Shown here piece by piece: positions 16,020 to 24,742 of a stretch of 42,877 bases of DNA. The notes below the pieces were generated by a model. That model ran no database searches. It had not been told where the DNA came from and was given only the letters and a program-made list of their open reading frames with translations. A program made the translations under genes and the position numbers. Within the stretch, counting starts at the first letter, position 1; the number at the start of each line of letters is the position of its first letter. Origin of the DNA: Acidobacteriota bacterium (GTDB lineage: Bacteria; Acidobacteriota; UBA6911; RPQK01; JAJDTT01); assembly GCA_022827025.1 (NCBI GenBank), contig JAJDTT010000262.1:1-42877 (forward strand), in the 5' to 3' direction.

Positions 16020-16766
16020 CTACCGATCCAGGCGGAGCAACCACCTGGCCGCATTGCGCATGAGCCGCTGCATCATGGGATGATCGAGCGCTTCCGGCGT
16101 GTGTCCCGGCGCCAGATAGCAGAACCTTCCCTTCCCCATCTCGCGCCACCATCCTGCCGGAGCAGACAGGTTGTCCCGCGCTATGGATCTCAGCAGGAGG
16201 TGTTCGCGGTCGAGATAGTATTTCACCGTGTGCTGCTCGTCGAAGATCTCGAAATCCTCCACGCCTGACGTCACCGGGTGATCCCGGTCTTCGACTCGAA
16301 CGGTGTAGACATAGGGCTCGGGATGGCCCCCGTAGTCTCCTCCGAAGAGTTCGTAGTAGAGGCCGTCCGGCGGGTACAGGCCCTGAGCGTTGTGCAGAGC
16401 GAGGAAACCGCCGCCGCCGTGAACGAAATCCCAGATGGCCTGCTGCTGCGCGTCCGTCATCCATTTGATGTGCGGCTGGTCATATCCGCCGGGCCAGTTC
16501 ATGCCGTCGCGGAGGATGATGAGCAGATCATGTTTCGCGAGCGATTCCGCGGTCAGGGCTTCGACGTTCTCGATGAAGGTCACCGGAATGTTTTCCCGGA
16601 CCAGGGCCTTGGCCAGATGATCCCGGATGTAGACCGGACTGTGGTACCGGTCGCCGATCAGAGCCAATGCACGGGGCCGGTCGGCGGTCTGGTAGACCTC
16701 GAACGCTTTCTGCGCCGGAAGCGCCAAGGTCAGGGCGAACAGAGTCAGTAACAATATGGTCTTCAT
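16020..16766 (-). CDS. ThuA-domain protein, secreted
   Basis: This 248-residue protein has a class I glutamine-amidotransferase-like (ThuA, trehalose-utilisation) fold. It starts at 16766 with a signal peptide (MKTILLLTLFALTLALPAQ) and GGAGGGGAG upstream; an in-frame ATG at 16793 would put nine residues before that signal. Core segments are RPRALALIGDRYHSP, LLIILRDGMNWPGG, HGGGGFLALHNAQG and GKGRFCYLAPGHTPEAL. Secreted ThuA proteins are frequent in Acidobacteriota and Planctomycetota, and a role in carbohydrate degradation is assumed rather than shown. Its stop lies 14 bp from the stem-loop locus shared with the convergent reductase. The methyltransferase remnant lies 50 bp upstream on the same strand. 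Confidence 0.85.
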   Translation of the reverse strand: MKTILLLTLFALTLALPAQKAFEVYQTADRPRALALIGDRYHSPVYIRDHLAKALVRENIPVTFIENVEALTAESLAKHDLLIILRDGMNWPGGYDQPHIKWMTDAQQQAIWDFVHGGGGFLALHNAQGLYPPDGLYYELFGGDYGGHPEPYVYTVRVEDRDHPVTSGVEDFEIFDEQHTVKYYLDREHLLLRSIARDNLSAPAGWWREMGKGRFCYLAPGHTPEALDHPMMQRLMRNAARWLLRLDR

Positions 16767-16816
16767 AGCTCCCCTCCAGGCAAGAAGTTCCAACTATTCT
16801 GGCCCCGGCGGCCGGT

Positions 16817-17110
16817 TTACCCGTGGACTCGCCGAGTGGCTTTCCGGTTGATCTCGATGGTCTGGTGGTCCCGGCCCACCGTGGCCAGCTTCGCGCGGCG
16901 CCCGTAGAAGGCCATGACCTGCAGCACTTCGGCCCTGGCGTTGACAAACTCGACGTGGATCTGCCGGATGGCCTCGGGATGGTCCAGGACGAAGTGGGGC
17001 GTGAAGGCTCCGGCCGTTCCGTATCCCCGGCGTTCCAGCTCGACGATGTAGCCGCCGTCGCCGAGGACGGGTCCCGCCGCGGCCAATCGGTCCAGGATGT
17101 TCCGATTCAT
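16817..17110 (-). pseudogene. Remnant of a homocysteine/betaine-homocysteine S-methyltransferase
   Basis: The 97-residue product starts with MNRNILDRLAAAGPVLGDGG, then YIVELERRGYGTAGAF and VLDHPEAIRQIHVEFVNARAEVLQ, which match the N-terminus of BHMT-like methyltransferases. It ends after EINRKATRRVHG, while functional enzymes run about 300-400 residues and contain zinc-binding Cys residues near the C-terminus. Neither of the other two frames downstream restores the family sequence, and only 50 bp remain before the ThuA gene. The start is supported by GGAGAAAGGAAG upstream. It is most likely a 3'-deleted gene. Its presence near the sarcosine oxidase operon fits a former one-carbon or betaine pathway. 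Confidence 0.7.
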
Positions 17111-17256
17111 GACACGGCTTCCTTTCTCCTCCCGTTGCCGGAACGGAGGTGCGTCCGAATGGTTCCAAGATGAAGTGTGCGGGTGCCTGTGGGAGACACT
17201 CATTCATAATACACTCAGCGAACGGGCAAGAAACTCGGACCGGGAGCCGAACCGAG

Positions 17257-18609
17257 ATGGGTGGAAGAAGACTGTCGAGGAGGGACGTTCTGAGCCGGCT
17301 GGGAGCCGCAGCCGGCCTGGGCTGGGGCTGGAGTTCCGGGCGCGTTGCCGCGGCGGGAGATCCTGTCCGTTCCTTCCTTCTCTCCCGTCAGGGATGCGGC
17401 CGGGCCACCGGGTATGCCGAATCCAACAAGATCGTCAGCTGGCGACGGCGGACCCATATGGCCTGGTTGGATTCTCCCCCGGAGGGTTTCCGGGTCCGGG
17501 TCCGAAGCCGCGATCGGGACACCGGCGAATGGTCTCCAATGGTCACCGTCGGCGACGCCTATGACAATCACGGAGGACCTGCGCTGACCGTAGACAGCGA
17601 GGGTTACCTTCACCTCGTCTATTTTCCGCACCACCATCCCATGTGCTACCGCCGGTCGCGCCGGCCGGGGGATGCATCCGAGTGGGAAGAGGAGATCCGG
17701 TTCGGCGAGCGTCTGACCTATCCGACCCTGGTCTGCGGGGCGGATGACACGTTGGTGCTCAGCGCCCGGCGCAGTTTTGCGGACCGTCCCTGGGAGGTGG
17801 AGTTGTGGGAGCGGCCGCCGGACGCCCGGTGGCAGCGACGGCGCGTCCTGCTGAGGTCGCGCCATCCAGGTTATTCCCACTTCCAGGAGTCTCTTGCCTG
17901 GGGACCCGATCACCGGACGCTCCATCTGTTCTGCCGGTTCCACGAACGATCCGACCGCCAGGCCTACGGCCGCCTGCAGACGGTCGCCTACCTGGTGAGT
18001 CCCGATGCGGGCCGGACCTGGACCCGGAGTGATGGAACTCCGGTCTCCCTTCCGGCGACGCCCGATTCCGCCGAGGTCCTGGCCCGCGGAGGAGCGGACC
18101 ACAACCGGCTCCTCCGGGCGGGCGCACTGTCCGTGGATGCCGCCGGGCGTCCTCACGTCGTCTACAGCGATGAGAAGGGGGGCCGGTCACGGCTCATCCT
18201 GGCTCGGCCCAACGGGGACGGAAGCTGGGACCGAACGGATGTGAGCCACTTCCTGCCCGTGGAATTTCAGGGCCGGCTTCTGTTGGCGCCGGCCGGCGTC
18301 ACCTTCACTTCCGGCGGCGAGATGGTCGTCGCGGCCCAGATCGAGCCCCCGGTCGACGGCGCCTCCACCTGGGGAGGTCCCGGCAACGAAGTCGTGGCCT
18401 TTCGGTCCCGGGACGGGGGACGGAGCTTCACCTTCTTCCCGGTCAGCCGTCCGGACGGGCGCCGGGCGCACTGGCTGCCCAACCTCGAGCGGGCCACCGG
18501 CCACAACCGGGTGCCGGAGAAGCCGGGACTCCTCTACACCGGCGGCGGTCCCGGTGCGAAGAACACCGACCTGCTGTCCAACCACGTCTTCTTCGCCACC
18601 TCTGCGTGA
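17257..18609 (+). CDS. Tat-exported BNR-repeat (BNR_4-like) protein
   Basis: This 450-residue protein starts at 17257 with a twin-arginine signal (R8-R9 in LSRRDVLSRLG) and cleavage near GRVAAAG; GGGAG lies 15 nt upstream. The frame is open from 17149 but the earlier part lacks a signal. The body is an all-beta propeller typical of the BNR_4 group, with segments such as DNHGGPALTVDSEGYLHLVY, SLAWGPDHRTLHLFCRF and RPHVVYSDEKGG. These proteins occur in polysaccharide-degradation loci and some relatives are lyases or sialidase-like, but no catalytic set can be assigned here. The amidohydrolase gene follows after 6 bp, so the two are probably co-transcribed. Confidence 0.8.
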   Translation: MGGRRLSRRDVLSRLGAAAGLGWGWSSGRVAAAGDPVRSFLLSRQGCGRATGYAESNKIVSWRRRTHMAWLDSPPEGFRVRVRSRDRDTGEWSPMVTVGDAYDNHGGPALTVDSEGYLHLVYFPHHHPMCYRRSRRPGDASEWEEEIRFGERLTYPTLVCGADDTLVLSARRSFADRPWEVELWERPPDARWQRRRVLLRSRHPGYSHFQESLAWGPDHRTLHLFCRFHERSDRQAYGRLQTVAYLVSPDAGRTWTRSDGTPVSLPATPDSAEVLARGGADHNRLLRAGALSVDAAGRPHVVYSDEKGGRSRLILARPNGDGSWDRTDVSHFLPVEFQGRLLLAPAGVTFTSGGEMVVAAQIEPPVDGASTWGGPGNEVVAFRSRDGGRSFTFFPVSRPDGRRAHWLPNLERATGHNRVPEKPGLLYTGGGPGAKNTDLLSNHVFFATSA

Positions 18610-18615
18610 TCCGCC

Positions 18616-19449
18616 ATGCTCGTCATCGACTGCCACGCCCACATCTACTCGCCGGACGAAGAGCGCTATCCGCCGGTGGACCGGCCCCTGCGGGTCCCGG
18701 GAGGAGGCGGCTCCATCCAGGACCTGCGGGCCGTGATGCAATCCAACGGCGTGGCGGCGGTCCGGGCCATTCAGACCGTCTCCTTCTACGGATACGACAA
18801 CCGCTATCTCGCCGACGTCAGCCGCGCGAACCCCGGCCGGGTCAGCGGAGTGTGCACGCTGGATCCCGACGATCCTCAAAGCCCCGAGATCCTCTGGAGG
18901 CTGGTGCAGAAACACGGGGTCATGTCGCTGCGCAGCATCCCCGCCGAGTCCCGGACCCGGTTCGACCACCCGGCGGTGCGCCGGCTCTGGCAGGCCGCCC
19001 ACGAGCTGGGGATCACCGTCGACATCTTCCTCATGGAACTGGAATGGGTGGAGGGCGCCGAGAGGCTGCTGCGGGAGTTTCCCCACCTCACGGTGGCCTT
19101 CTGCCACTGTCTGGACCTGAAGCCGGGCGAGGAGTACCGGAAGAAGCTGGACGCCGTCTTGCGACTGTCCCGCTTTCCCAACCTGGTCGCCAAGGTGGAC
19201 TTCATCAGCACCGGGACCGAGCAGGGTTTCCCGGGAGACGACCTGCACGAGGCGGTACTCAAGATCATCGATGCCTATGGAGCCGAGCGGTGTGTCTGGG
19301 GAAGCAATTACCCGAACCGGCTCTGGACGCCCAGGATGAGCTACGCGGAGCATCTGCGCGTTTTTCGGGAGGTGCTGCCTCTGAAGGAGGAGGATCGCCG
19401 GCAGATCCTGGGGGAAACCGCGCGGCGGCTGTGGTTTCCGGAATTGTAG
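18616..19449 (+). CDS. Amidohydrolase family 2 (metal-dependent TIM-barrel hydrolase)
   Basis: This 277-residue cytoplasmic protein has the amidohydrolase-2 fold. It begins with the metal-site motif DCHAHIYSP (His-x-His). A later His lies in FCHCLDLKPGE and an Asn-containing WGSNYP takes the place of the usual WGTD(Y/W)P Asp near the C-terminus. Relatives hydrolyse lactones such as 2-pyrone-4,6-dicarboxylate or fuconolactone, or decarboxylate aromatics. The replacement of the conserved Asp by Asn is a notable deviation. The gene follows the BNR gene by 6 bp and is convergent to soxG, with a stem-loop at the junction. Confidence 0.82.
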   Translation: MLVIDCHAHIYSPDEERYPPVDRPLRVPGGGGSIQDLRAVMQSNGVAAVRAIQTVSFYGYDNRYLADVSRANPGRVSGVCTLDPDDPQSPEILWRLVQKHGVMSLRSIPAESRTRFDHPAVRRLWQAAHELGITVDIFLMELEWVEGAERLLREFPHLTVAFCHCLDLKPGEEYRKKLDAVLRLSRFPNLVAKVDFISTGTEQGFPGDDLHEAVLKIIDAYGAERCVWGSNYPNRLWTPRMSYAEHLRVFREVLPLKEEDRRQILGETARRLWFPEL

Positions 19450-19465
19450 AACGCGGATGAAGAGC

Positions 19466-19485
19466 CGGCGGTTAGGAAACCGCCG
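19466..19485. repeat. Stem-loop overlapping the soxG stop codon
   Basis: CGGCGGTT pairs perfectly with AACCGCCG around AGGA. The reverse complement is identical over all 20 bp to the stem-loop at 28709-28728. The soxG TAA stop lies at the loop edge and the last codons (AAVS) are encoded by one stem arm. Confidence 0.85.
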
Positions 19486-20089
19486 CTCCCGCTCCCCCGT
19501 ATTCGCGGGCCGAGTGTTGGAGCCAGAGGCCCAGATAGTCGGCGAAGCTGCGCCGGACGATCACGTCGAAGGACTGGGCGTCGGAGCCATCGCCCCTGGG
19601 AATCAACAGGACTCCGGCCTTGCCCAGATTGGTCTGGGCGCACTGGCCGGGAGAGAAGCTCCGGGGATGCAGGTCCAGAGTGCATCCCTTGGCCAGGAGT
19701 TCCCGCCTCCGGGCTCCCGCGACGTTCACCAGGGTGTAGCCGCCCGTGGTGTCGACGGCCGAGGCGTGATGCGCCGCCAGAGCTTCCCCCAGTGCGGCCA
19801 GGGCGCGAGTCTGGGCGCCGGGCGGGAGAATGAGCAGCCATTCGTCAGGGCCCATCCAGCAGGCGGTGACGTCCTCGCCTTCGGCAATGGTGTTCGGATC
19901 GAGAGGAAGCGCAACGCGCAGAACTCCCTCCACCGCGGCCAGAAACGTGGCGTCGCCGGCATCGCCGCGCAGATTCACGTAGCCCAGGAAGGGTCTCTCG
20001 GTGAGTATGACGCCGGGGCTGCCGGCCTCTCCCGCGGCTGTGTTCGACCGGAATCCGGCCAGAGGGGACTCTTGCCTGAGGTCAGACAT
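19472..20089 (-). CDS. soxG: Sarcosine oxidase gamma subunit
   Basis: This 205-residue protein is the gamma subunit of heterotetrameric sarcosine oxidase, which has a GcvT/YgfZ-like fold and contacts the alpha and beta subunits. Recognisable segments are GPDEWLLILPPG (W-x-G-P-D-E-W in the family), VDTTGGYTLVNVAGARRRELLAKGCTLDLHP, and CAQTNLGKAGVLL near the C-terminus. The ATG (20089) overlaps the soxA stop by 8 nt, so the subunits are translationally coupled. The final residues (GAGAAVS) come from the stem-loop at 19466-19485, which also carries the TAA stop. Length is normal for the family. Confidence 0.9.
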   Translation of the reverse strand: MSDLRQESPLAGFRSNTAAGEAGSPGVILTERPFLGYVNLRGDAGDATFLAAVEGVLRVALPLDPNTIAEGEDVTACWMGPDEWLLILPPGAQTRALAALGEALAAHHASAVDTTGGYTLVNVAGARRRELLAKGCTLDLHPRSFSPGQCAQTNLGKAGVLLIPRGDGSDAQSFDVIVRRSFADYLGLWLQHSAREYGGAGAAVS

Positions 20090-23084
20090 TCTGCCGCTCT
20101 CCTTTCGGATCGTAGAAGACCGGGTCGGCGATCCTGGCGGCGATGGTCCGGCCGTCGAAGTTCTGGATGTGGACGGTCTCGCCCGTGCGCCCGTGTCCCC
20201 CCTTGACCAGGCCCAGAGCGATGGAACGCTCCAGGGCGGCGCTGTAGTAGGACGACGTCACGTGGCCCAACATGGGCCGCGGCAGGGGCGCCGACGGATC
20301 GTCCACGATCTGTCCCCCCTCGGGCAGGACCTCCTTCGGGTCCTCGGTCAGCAGCCCCACGAACTGCTTTCGGTCCTTCCGGACCAGGTAGGATCGGAAG
20401 AGGGACCGCTTTCCCAGAAAGTCCTTCTTCCTGCCCAGCATGCGCTCCATGCCCAGGTCCACGGGGGTGACGGAGCCGTCCGTGTCCTGGCCCACGATGA
20501 CGTATCCCTTCTCGGCCCGGAGGACGTGCATCGCCTCGGTGCCGAAGGGAGTGATTCCGTACTCCTCTCCCGCGTCGAATACCGCCTCCCAGACGTGGCG
20601 GCCGAAGTTGGCGTTGACGTTGACCTCGTAGGTCAGCTCTCCCGTGAAGCTGATCCGGAAGATCCGCGCGGGCACGCCGGCCACGGCGCCCTCCCGGACG
20701 GCCATGAAGGGGAAGGATTCCCGGCTCAGGTCCACGTCGGAGCAGAGTTTCCGGAGGACGCGGCGGCTGTTGGGGCCGCAGAGGGAAACGGTTGCCCAAT
20801 GGTCGGTGACCGAGGTCATGTAGAGCTTCAATTCGGGCCATTCAGTCTGGAGCCACAGCTCCAGCCAGGACATGACGTGGGCCGCGCCGCCCGTGGTGGT
20901 GTGCATGAGGTAGTGGTCTTCGCCCAGCCGGGCGGTCACCCCGTCGTCCATCAGCATGCCGTTCTCGTCCAGCATGAGGCCGTAGCGGCAACGGCCAATC
21001 GGGACCTTCATGAAGGGATTGGTGTAGACCCGGTTCAGGAAGACGTTGGCGTCGGGCCCCTGGATGTCGATCTTCCCCAAAGTCGACGCGTCCAGGACGC
21101 CGACGCTGCGCCGCACCGCCAGGCACTCCCGGTCGACCGCTTCGTCCAGCGACTCGCCCGGCCAGGGAAAGTACCACGCCCGCTTCCACTGGCCCACGTT
21201 CTCGAAGAGGGCCCCCTGCTCGACGTGCCACTCGTGAATGGCGGTCTTGCGGACGGGATCGAAGAGTTCCTTCTGCTCGCCTCCCGAAAGGGCCGCGAAG
21301 GTGACCGGCGTATACATGGGCCGAAAGGTGGTGGTGCCGATGGACCCCGGGTCGGTCCCGTGCTGGTCCGCCAGGATGGCGATGCCGTTGACGTTGCCCA
21401 GCCGCCCCTGGTCGGGTCCCATGCCCAGGTTGGTGTACCGCTTGACGTACTCGATGGAGTCGTAACCCTCCCGCACCGCCGTCAGGATGTCGGCGGCGGA
21501 GACGTCCATGAGGGGATCGACGAACTGCTTGGGAACCCGGGAAACGGGTTTGCCGGCCGGGACGATCCAGAGCGGCTGGATCGGATCTCCCTCCCTGCCC
21601 TCCACGCTCGGGATCGGCCGTGAGAGTCCGCCGTCGCCGTGACCCGTGGCGTGAGCCGCCGCCGCGCCCGCCCGGAACCCCTCCGTGAGGCAGGCCTGGA
21701 GATCGAAACTCCCCCGGCAGGCCCCCGCCGAACGCTCCGCCTGGACCGAAGGGCCGGGAACGAAGCAGACCTTCCGGGCGTCGTAGGCGGGCCGGGCGCC
21801 GGACTGGGCGTGGAGCTGCACGGTGGGACTCCAGCCGCCGGACACGGCCAGAAGGTCGCACGCCAGGCGGCCTTTTCCTGAAACGGACCCGCCGTCGGCG
21901 CTCAGCGCCATGAGCCGGACGCCCCGTATTCTCTTCGCTCCCCGGACATCGACGACGGCGTGCCGATTCATGACCTGGAGGCCCCGTTCCCGCGCTTCCG
22001 CACTCCGCTGGCCAGCCGGCCGGGAATCCACGATGGCTTCCACCTGCGCGCCCGCGTCGAGCAGGTCGAATGCCGTTTGGTAGGCGCTGTCGTTGTTGGT
22101 GAAGACCACGGCCCGGGATCCGGGAAGGACGGCATAACGGTGGATGTATTCCGAGACCCCGGAGGCCAGCATGACGCCGGGCCGGTCGTTGTTGCAGAAG
22201 ACCAGGGGCCGTTCGATGGCGCCCGTGGCCAGCACCACCTGCTTGGCGCGGATCCGCCAGAGCCGCTGACGCGGCCCGGGATCCGAACCGGGAGCCAAGT
22301 GATCCGTCCGGCGCTCCAGGGCCAGCAGGAAGTTGTGCTCGTAGTAGCCTGCCACGGTGGTCCGGGCCAGGACCTGGACCTCCGGCAGAGAAGCCAGCTC
22401 TTCCACCATCCGGTTGACCCACCGCCCGGCGGGGAGACCTTCGATCCGGCCGCTGCCGGCGAGCAGAGCGCCCCCCGGTTCGGTTCGTTCGTCCATGAGG
22501 ATCACGCGGGCGCCGGTGCGTCCCGCCTCCAGGGCCGCGGCCAGGCCGGCCGGGCCGGCTCCCGCCACCAGGACGTCGCAGTGGACGTTCATGTGGTCGT
22601 AGTCGTCGGGATCGGCGCCGGTGGGGACCACGCCGAAGCCGGCGGCCTTGCGGATCTGATGCTCGTACTGCCGCCACGATCCCGCGGGCCACATGAAGGT
22701 CTTGTAGTAGAAGCCGGGAGGCATCAGGCGCGCGAACCAGCCGTTGACGGCCCGCAGGTCGAACCCGACGCTGGGAAAGACGTTGACGCTCCGGGCCGAA
22801 AGACCGTCGTAGAGCTCCACCTGGGTGGCCACCAGGTTGGGCAGAGAGCGGGCCCCCTCTCCCACCTGGACCAGCGCGTTGGACTCCTCCACGCCCGCGC
22901 CCACGATCCCCCGGGGGCGGTGGTACTTCAGGCTCCGCGCCACCAGGTGGACGCCGTTGGCCAGCAGCCCGGAGGCCAGCGTGTCTCCCCGGAACGCGGG
23001 GTAGACGCGGCCGTTGAAGGTGAACGTCAGGGGCCGTTTCCGGTCGATCCGGCCGCCCTCGGCGAGGCGATGGGGCTGGCTCAT
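20082..23084 (-). CDS. soxA: Sarcosine oxidase alpha subunit
   Basis: This 1000-residue subunit contains an N-terminal ferredoxin-like domain (FNGRVYPAFRGDTLASGLLANG). A dinucleotide-binding domain follows (DVLVAGAGPAGLAAALEAGR, about residues 155-175) together with VVLATGAIERPLVFCNNDRPG. The C-terminal third is an aminomethyltransferase (GcvT)-like domain that binds tetrahydrofolate, with FGTEAMHVLRAEKGYVIVGQ and GMERMLGRKKDFLGKR. The complex oxidises sarcosine to glycine, H2O2 and 5,10-methylene-THF. The start at 23084 overlaps the soxD stop (ATGA) and gives the usual ~1000-residue length; the frame is open to 23348 but that part is the soxD shadow. Operon order is soxBDAG. Confidence 0.95.
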   Translation of the reverse strand: MSQPHRLAEGGRIDRKRPLTFTFNGRVYPAFRGDTLASGLLANGVHLVARSLKYHRPRGIVGAGVEESNALVQVGEGARSLPNLVATQVELYDGLSARSVNVFPSVGFDLRAVNGWFARLMPPGFYYKTFMWPAGSWRQYEHQIRKAAGFGVVPTGADPDDYDHMNVHCDVLVAGAGPAGLAAALEAGRTGARVILMDERTEPGGALLAGSGRIEGLPAGRWVNRMVEELASLPEVQVLARTTVAGYYEHNFLLALERRTDHLAPGSDPGPRQRLWRIRAKQVVLATGAIERPLVFCNNDRPGVMLASGVSEYIHRYAVLPGSRAVVFTNNDSAYQTAFDLLDAGAQVEAIVDSRPAGQRSAEARERGLQVMNRHAVVDVRGAKRIRGVRLMALSADGGSVSGKGRLACDLLAVSGGWSPTVQLHAQSGARPAYDARKVCFVPGPSVQAERSAGACRGSFDLQACLTEGFRAGAAAAHATGHGDGGLSRPIPSVEGREGDPIQPLWIVPAGKPVSRVPKQFVDPLMDVSAADILTAVREGYDSIEYVKRYTNLGMGPDQGRLGNVNGIAILADQHGTDPGSIGTTTFRPMYTPVTFAALSGGEQKELFDPVRKTAIHEWHVEQGALFENVGQWKRAWYFPWPGESLDEAVDRECLAVRRSVGVLDASTLGKIDIQGPDANVFLNRVYTNPFMKVPIGRCRYGLMLDENGMLMDDGVTARLGEDHYLMHTTTGGAAHVMSWLELWLQTEWPELKLYMTSVTDHWATVSLCGPNSRRVLRKLCSDVDLSRESFPFMAVREGAVAGVPARIFRISFTGELTYEVNVNANFGRHVWEAVFDAGEEYGITPFGTEAMHVLRAEKGYVIVGQDTDGSVTPVDLGMERMLGRKKDFLGKRSLFRSYLVRKDRKQFVGLLTEDPKEVLPEGGQIVDDPSAPLPRPMLGHVTSSYYSAALERSIALGLVKGGHGRTGETVHIQNFDGRTIAARIADPVFYDPKGERQNV

Positions 23085-23362
23085 GGCCGGTCCCCCGGAG
23101 GCGGCTCGCCCGGCTTGTAGACCGACTTGATCCGGTAGGTCACGGTGTCGCGCTGGACATTGAAGTACCGCCGGCAGCCCGAGGCGTGGCACCACTGCTC
23201 CAGATGATCCCCCCGCGTGTTCCTCCGGCAAAAGAGGTAGTCGGCCCATTCTTCGTCGGTGAGTTCTTCCGGTGTCAGGGGCCGGACGATGTGCGCCTCG
23301 CCCGAGTAGGCGAACTCCGACTCGTCGCGGGGGCCGCACCAGGGACACTCGATCAGGAGCAT
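23081..23362 (-). CDS. soxD: Sarcosine oxidase delta subunit
   Basis: This 93-residue zinc-binding subunit carries Cys6-x2-Cys9 at the N-terminus and His59-x3-Cys63 (CHASGC), the four-ligand zinc site known for this family. EGEAHIVRP-like residues (SGEAHIVRP) and the RNTRGDHLEQWCHASGCRRYF block are diagnostic. It stabilises the alpha-beta assembly. The start is 19 bp after the soxB stop, with AAGGACGGATCTC upstream as a weak ribosome site. The stop overlaps the soxA start by 4 nt. Confidence 0.95.
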   Translation of the reverse strand: MLLIECPWCGPRDESEFAYSGEAHIVRPLTPEELTDEEWADYLFCRRNTRGDHLEQWCHASGCRRYFNVQRDTVTYRIKSVYKPGEPPPGDRP

Positions 23363-23381
23363 GAGATCCGTCCTTGGGGCT

Positions 23382-24632
23382 TCAGTGGGCCACTCCCGCG
23401 GCGCCGTGCTCGTCGATGAGGTGCCCCGTGGCGAACCGCTCCAGCGAGAACGGTTCGTTGAGGCGGTGGGGGCGATTCTGCGCGATGGTGTAGGCGAAGA
23501 CCCACCCGGAGCCCGGTGTCGACTTGTAGCCTCCGGTCCCCCAGCCGCAGTTGAAGTAGAGTCCCTTCACGGGGGTGAGCCCGATGATGGGACAGGCGTC
23601 CGGACAGGTGTCCACCGTGCCGGCCCACTGCCGCAGCATTCGAACCCGGCTGAACCTGGGGAACATTTCGATGATGGCGGCGATGGCGTGCTCCAGGGTG
23701 GCGGGGCTCCCGCGCTGGCCGTAGCCGTTGTAGGAATCGACACCGGCGCCGCAGAGCAACTCGCCCCGGTCGGTCTGGCTGATGTAGGCGTGCACGGCGT
23801 TGGACATGACCACCACGTCCAGGATCGGCTTGAGGGGTTGGGAGACCCAGGCCTGCAGGGGACGGCTCTCCAAGGGCAGCCGCATTCCGGCCATGGAGGC
23901 CAGGACGCCCGAGTTGCCCGCCGTGACGCAACCCACCTTTCCGGCTTTGATGAAACCCCGGGACGTGTCCACACCTGTGACGGCTCCGCCTTCCCGGCGG
24001 ATGCCCGTCACCTCGCAGTTATGGATGACGTCCACGCCCACCGAATCCGCCGCCCGGGCGAGGCCCCAGGCCAGGGCGTCGTGCCGGGCCGTCCCTCCCC
24101 GGCGCTGCAGGGAAGCTCCCAGGATGGGGTAACGGGCACGGGGGGAGACGTCGATGGCGGGGACCATCTCCTTGATCTGCTCCGGGGTGAGGAACTCGCT
24201 GTCGATGCCGTTGAGGAGGTTGGCGTTGATGCGGCGCTGGATGTCCCGTAGGTCCTGGAGCGTGTGACCCAGGCTCAGCAATCCCCGCTGGCTGAACATC
24301 AGGTTGAAGTTGATCTGCTGGGTCAGGCCCTCCCAGAGCTTCAGGGAGAACTCGTAGATGTGGGCGGCCTCGTCCCAGAGGTAGTTGGAGCGGACGATCT
24401 CGGTGTTGCGTCCCGTGTTGCCGCCGCCGACGTAGCCTTTCTCCAGGACGGCGACGCTGCCGACGCGATGCTCCTTGACCAGGTAGTAGGCGGTGGCGAG
24501 TCCGTGGCCGCCGCCCCCCACGATGACCACGTCGTACCCGGGTTTGGGGTCCGGACTCCGCCAGGCGCGTTGCCAGTTTTCGTGGTAGGTGAGGGCGTTC
24601 CGGGCCAGGCTCAGAAAGGAGTATTTCTGCAT
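23382..24632 (-). CDS. soxB: Sarcosine oxidase beta subunit
   Basis: This 416-residue FAD- and FMN-binding subunit performs sarcosine dehydrogenation. It begins MQKYSFLSLARNALTYHENW, the usual start of the family. The FAD-binding Rossmann motif is VVIVGGGGHGLATAYYL, followed by EKGYVGGGNTGRNTEIVRSNYL, which contains the segment next to covalently bound FMN in this family. The C-terminal GGYKSTPGSGWVFA is also typical. The start at 24632 is taken because the frame continues upstream to 24740 only through repeat sequence. No Shine-Dalgarno is visible; a TATAAT lies 14-19 nt upstream, so the transcript may be nearly leaderless. First gene of the soxBDAG operon. Confidence 0.95.
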   Translation of the reverse strand: MQKYSFLSLARNALTYHENWQRAWRSPDPKPGYDVVIVGGGGHGLATAYYLVKEHRVGSVAVLEKGYVGGGNTGRNTEIVRSNYLWDEAAHIYEFSLKLWEGLTQQINFNLMFSQRGLLSLGHTLQDLRDIQRRINANLLNGIDSEFLTPEQIKEMVPAIDVSPRARYPILGASLQRRGGTARHDALAWGLARAADSVGVDVIHNCEVTGIRREGGAVTGVDTSRGFIKAGKVGCVTAGNSGVLASMAGMRLPLESRPLQAWVSQPLKPILDVVVMSNAVHAYISQTDRGELLCGAGVDSYNGYGQRGSPATLEHAIAAIIEMFPRFSRVRMLRQWAGTVDTCPDACPIIGLTPVKGLYFNCGWGTGGYKSTPGSGWVFAYTIAQNRPHRLNEPFSLERFATGHLIDEHGAAGVAH

Positions 24633-24645
24633 GGGGAAAGCGCAG

Positions 24646-24651
24646 ATTATA
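24646..24651 (-). promoter_or_regulatory. TATAAT box close to the soxB start
   Basis: A perfect minus-strand TATAAT ends 14 nt before the soxB ATG. Normal spacing would put the transcription start about 7 nt before the ATG. No -35 sequence is recognisable because the upstream DNA is a C-rich tract on this strand. This could be an extremely short-leader promoter or a chance match. Confidence 0.4.
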
Positions 24652-24657
24652 CCCAAT

Positions 24658-24683
24658 GGGGGTGGGGTGGGTGGTCGGTCGGG
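24658..24683 (+). other. G-quadruplex-type tract upstream of the sox operon
   Basis: Four G-runs (5, 4, 3 and 3 G) separated by 1, 1 and 9 nt lie on the + strand directly upstream of the soxB -10 box, on the template strand for sox transcription. The pattern meets the usual G3+ quadruplex rule. A functional role is not shown. Confidence 0.4.
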
Positions 24684-24742
24684 AGATTGTGGGTATTTTG
24701 TGAGTCTGGGGATGGGCGGGTGGAAAGCGGCCGGTTTCAATG

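Noticed and set aside
23085-23348. N-terminal extension of soxA
   Set aside because: It is the out-of-frame shadow of soxD; the start at 23084 gives the canonical soxA N-terminus and an ATGA overlap.
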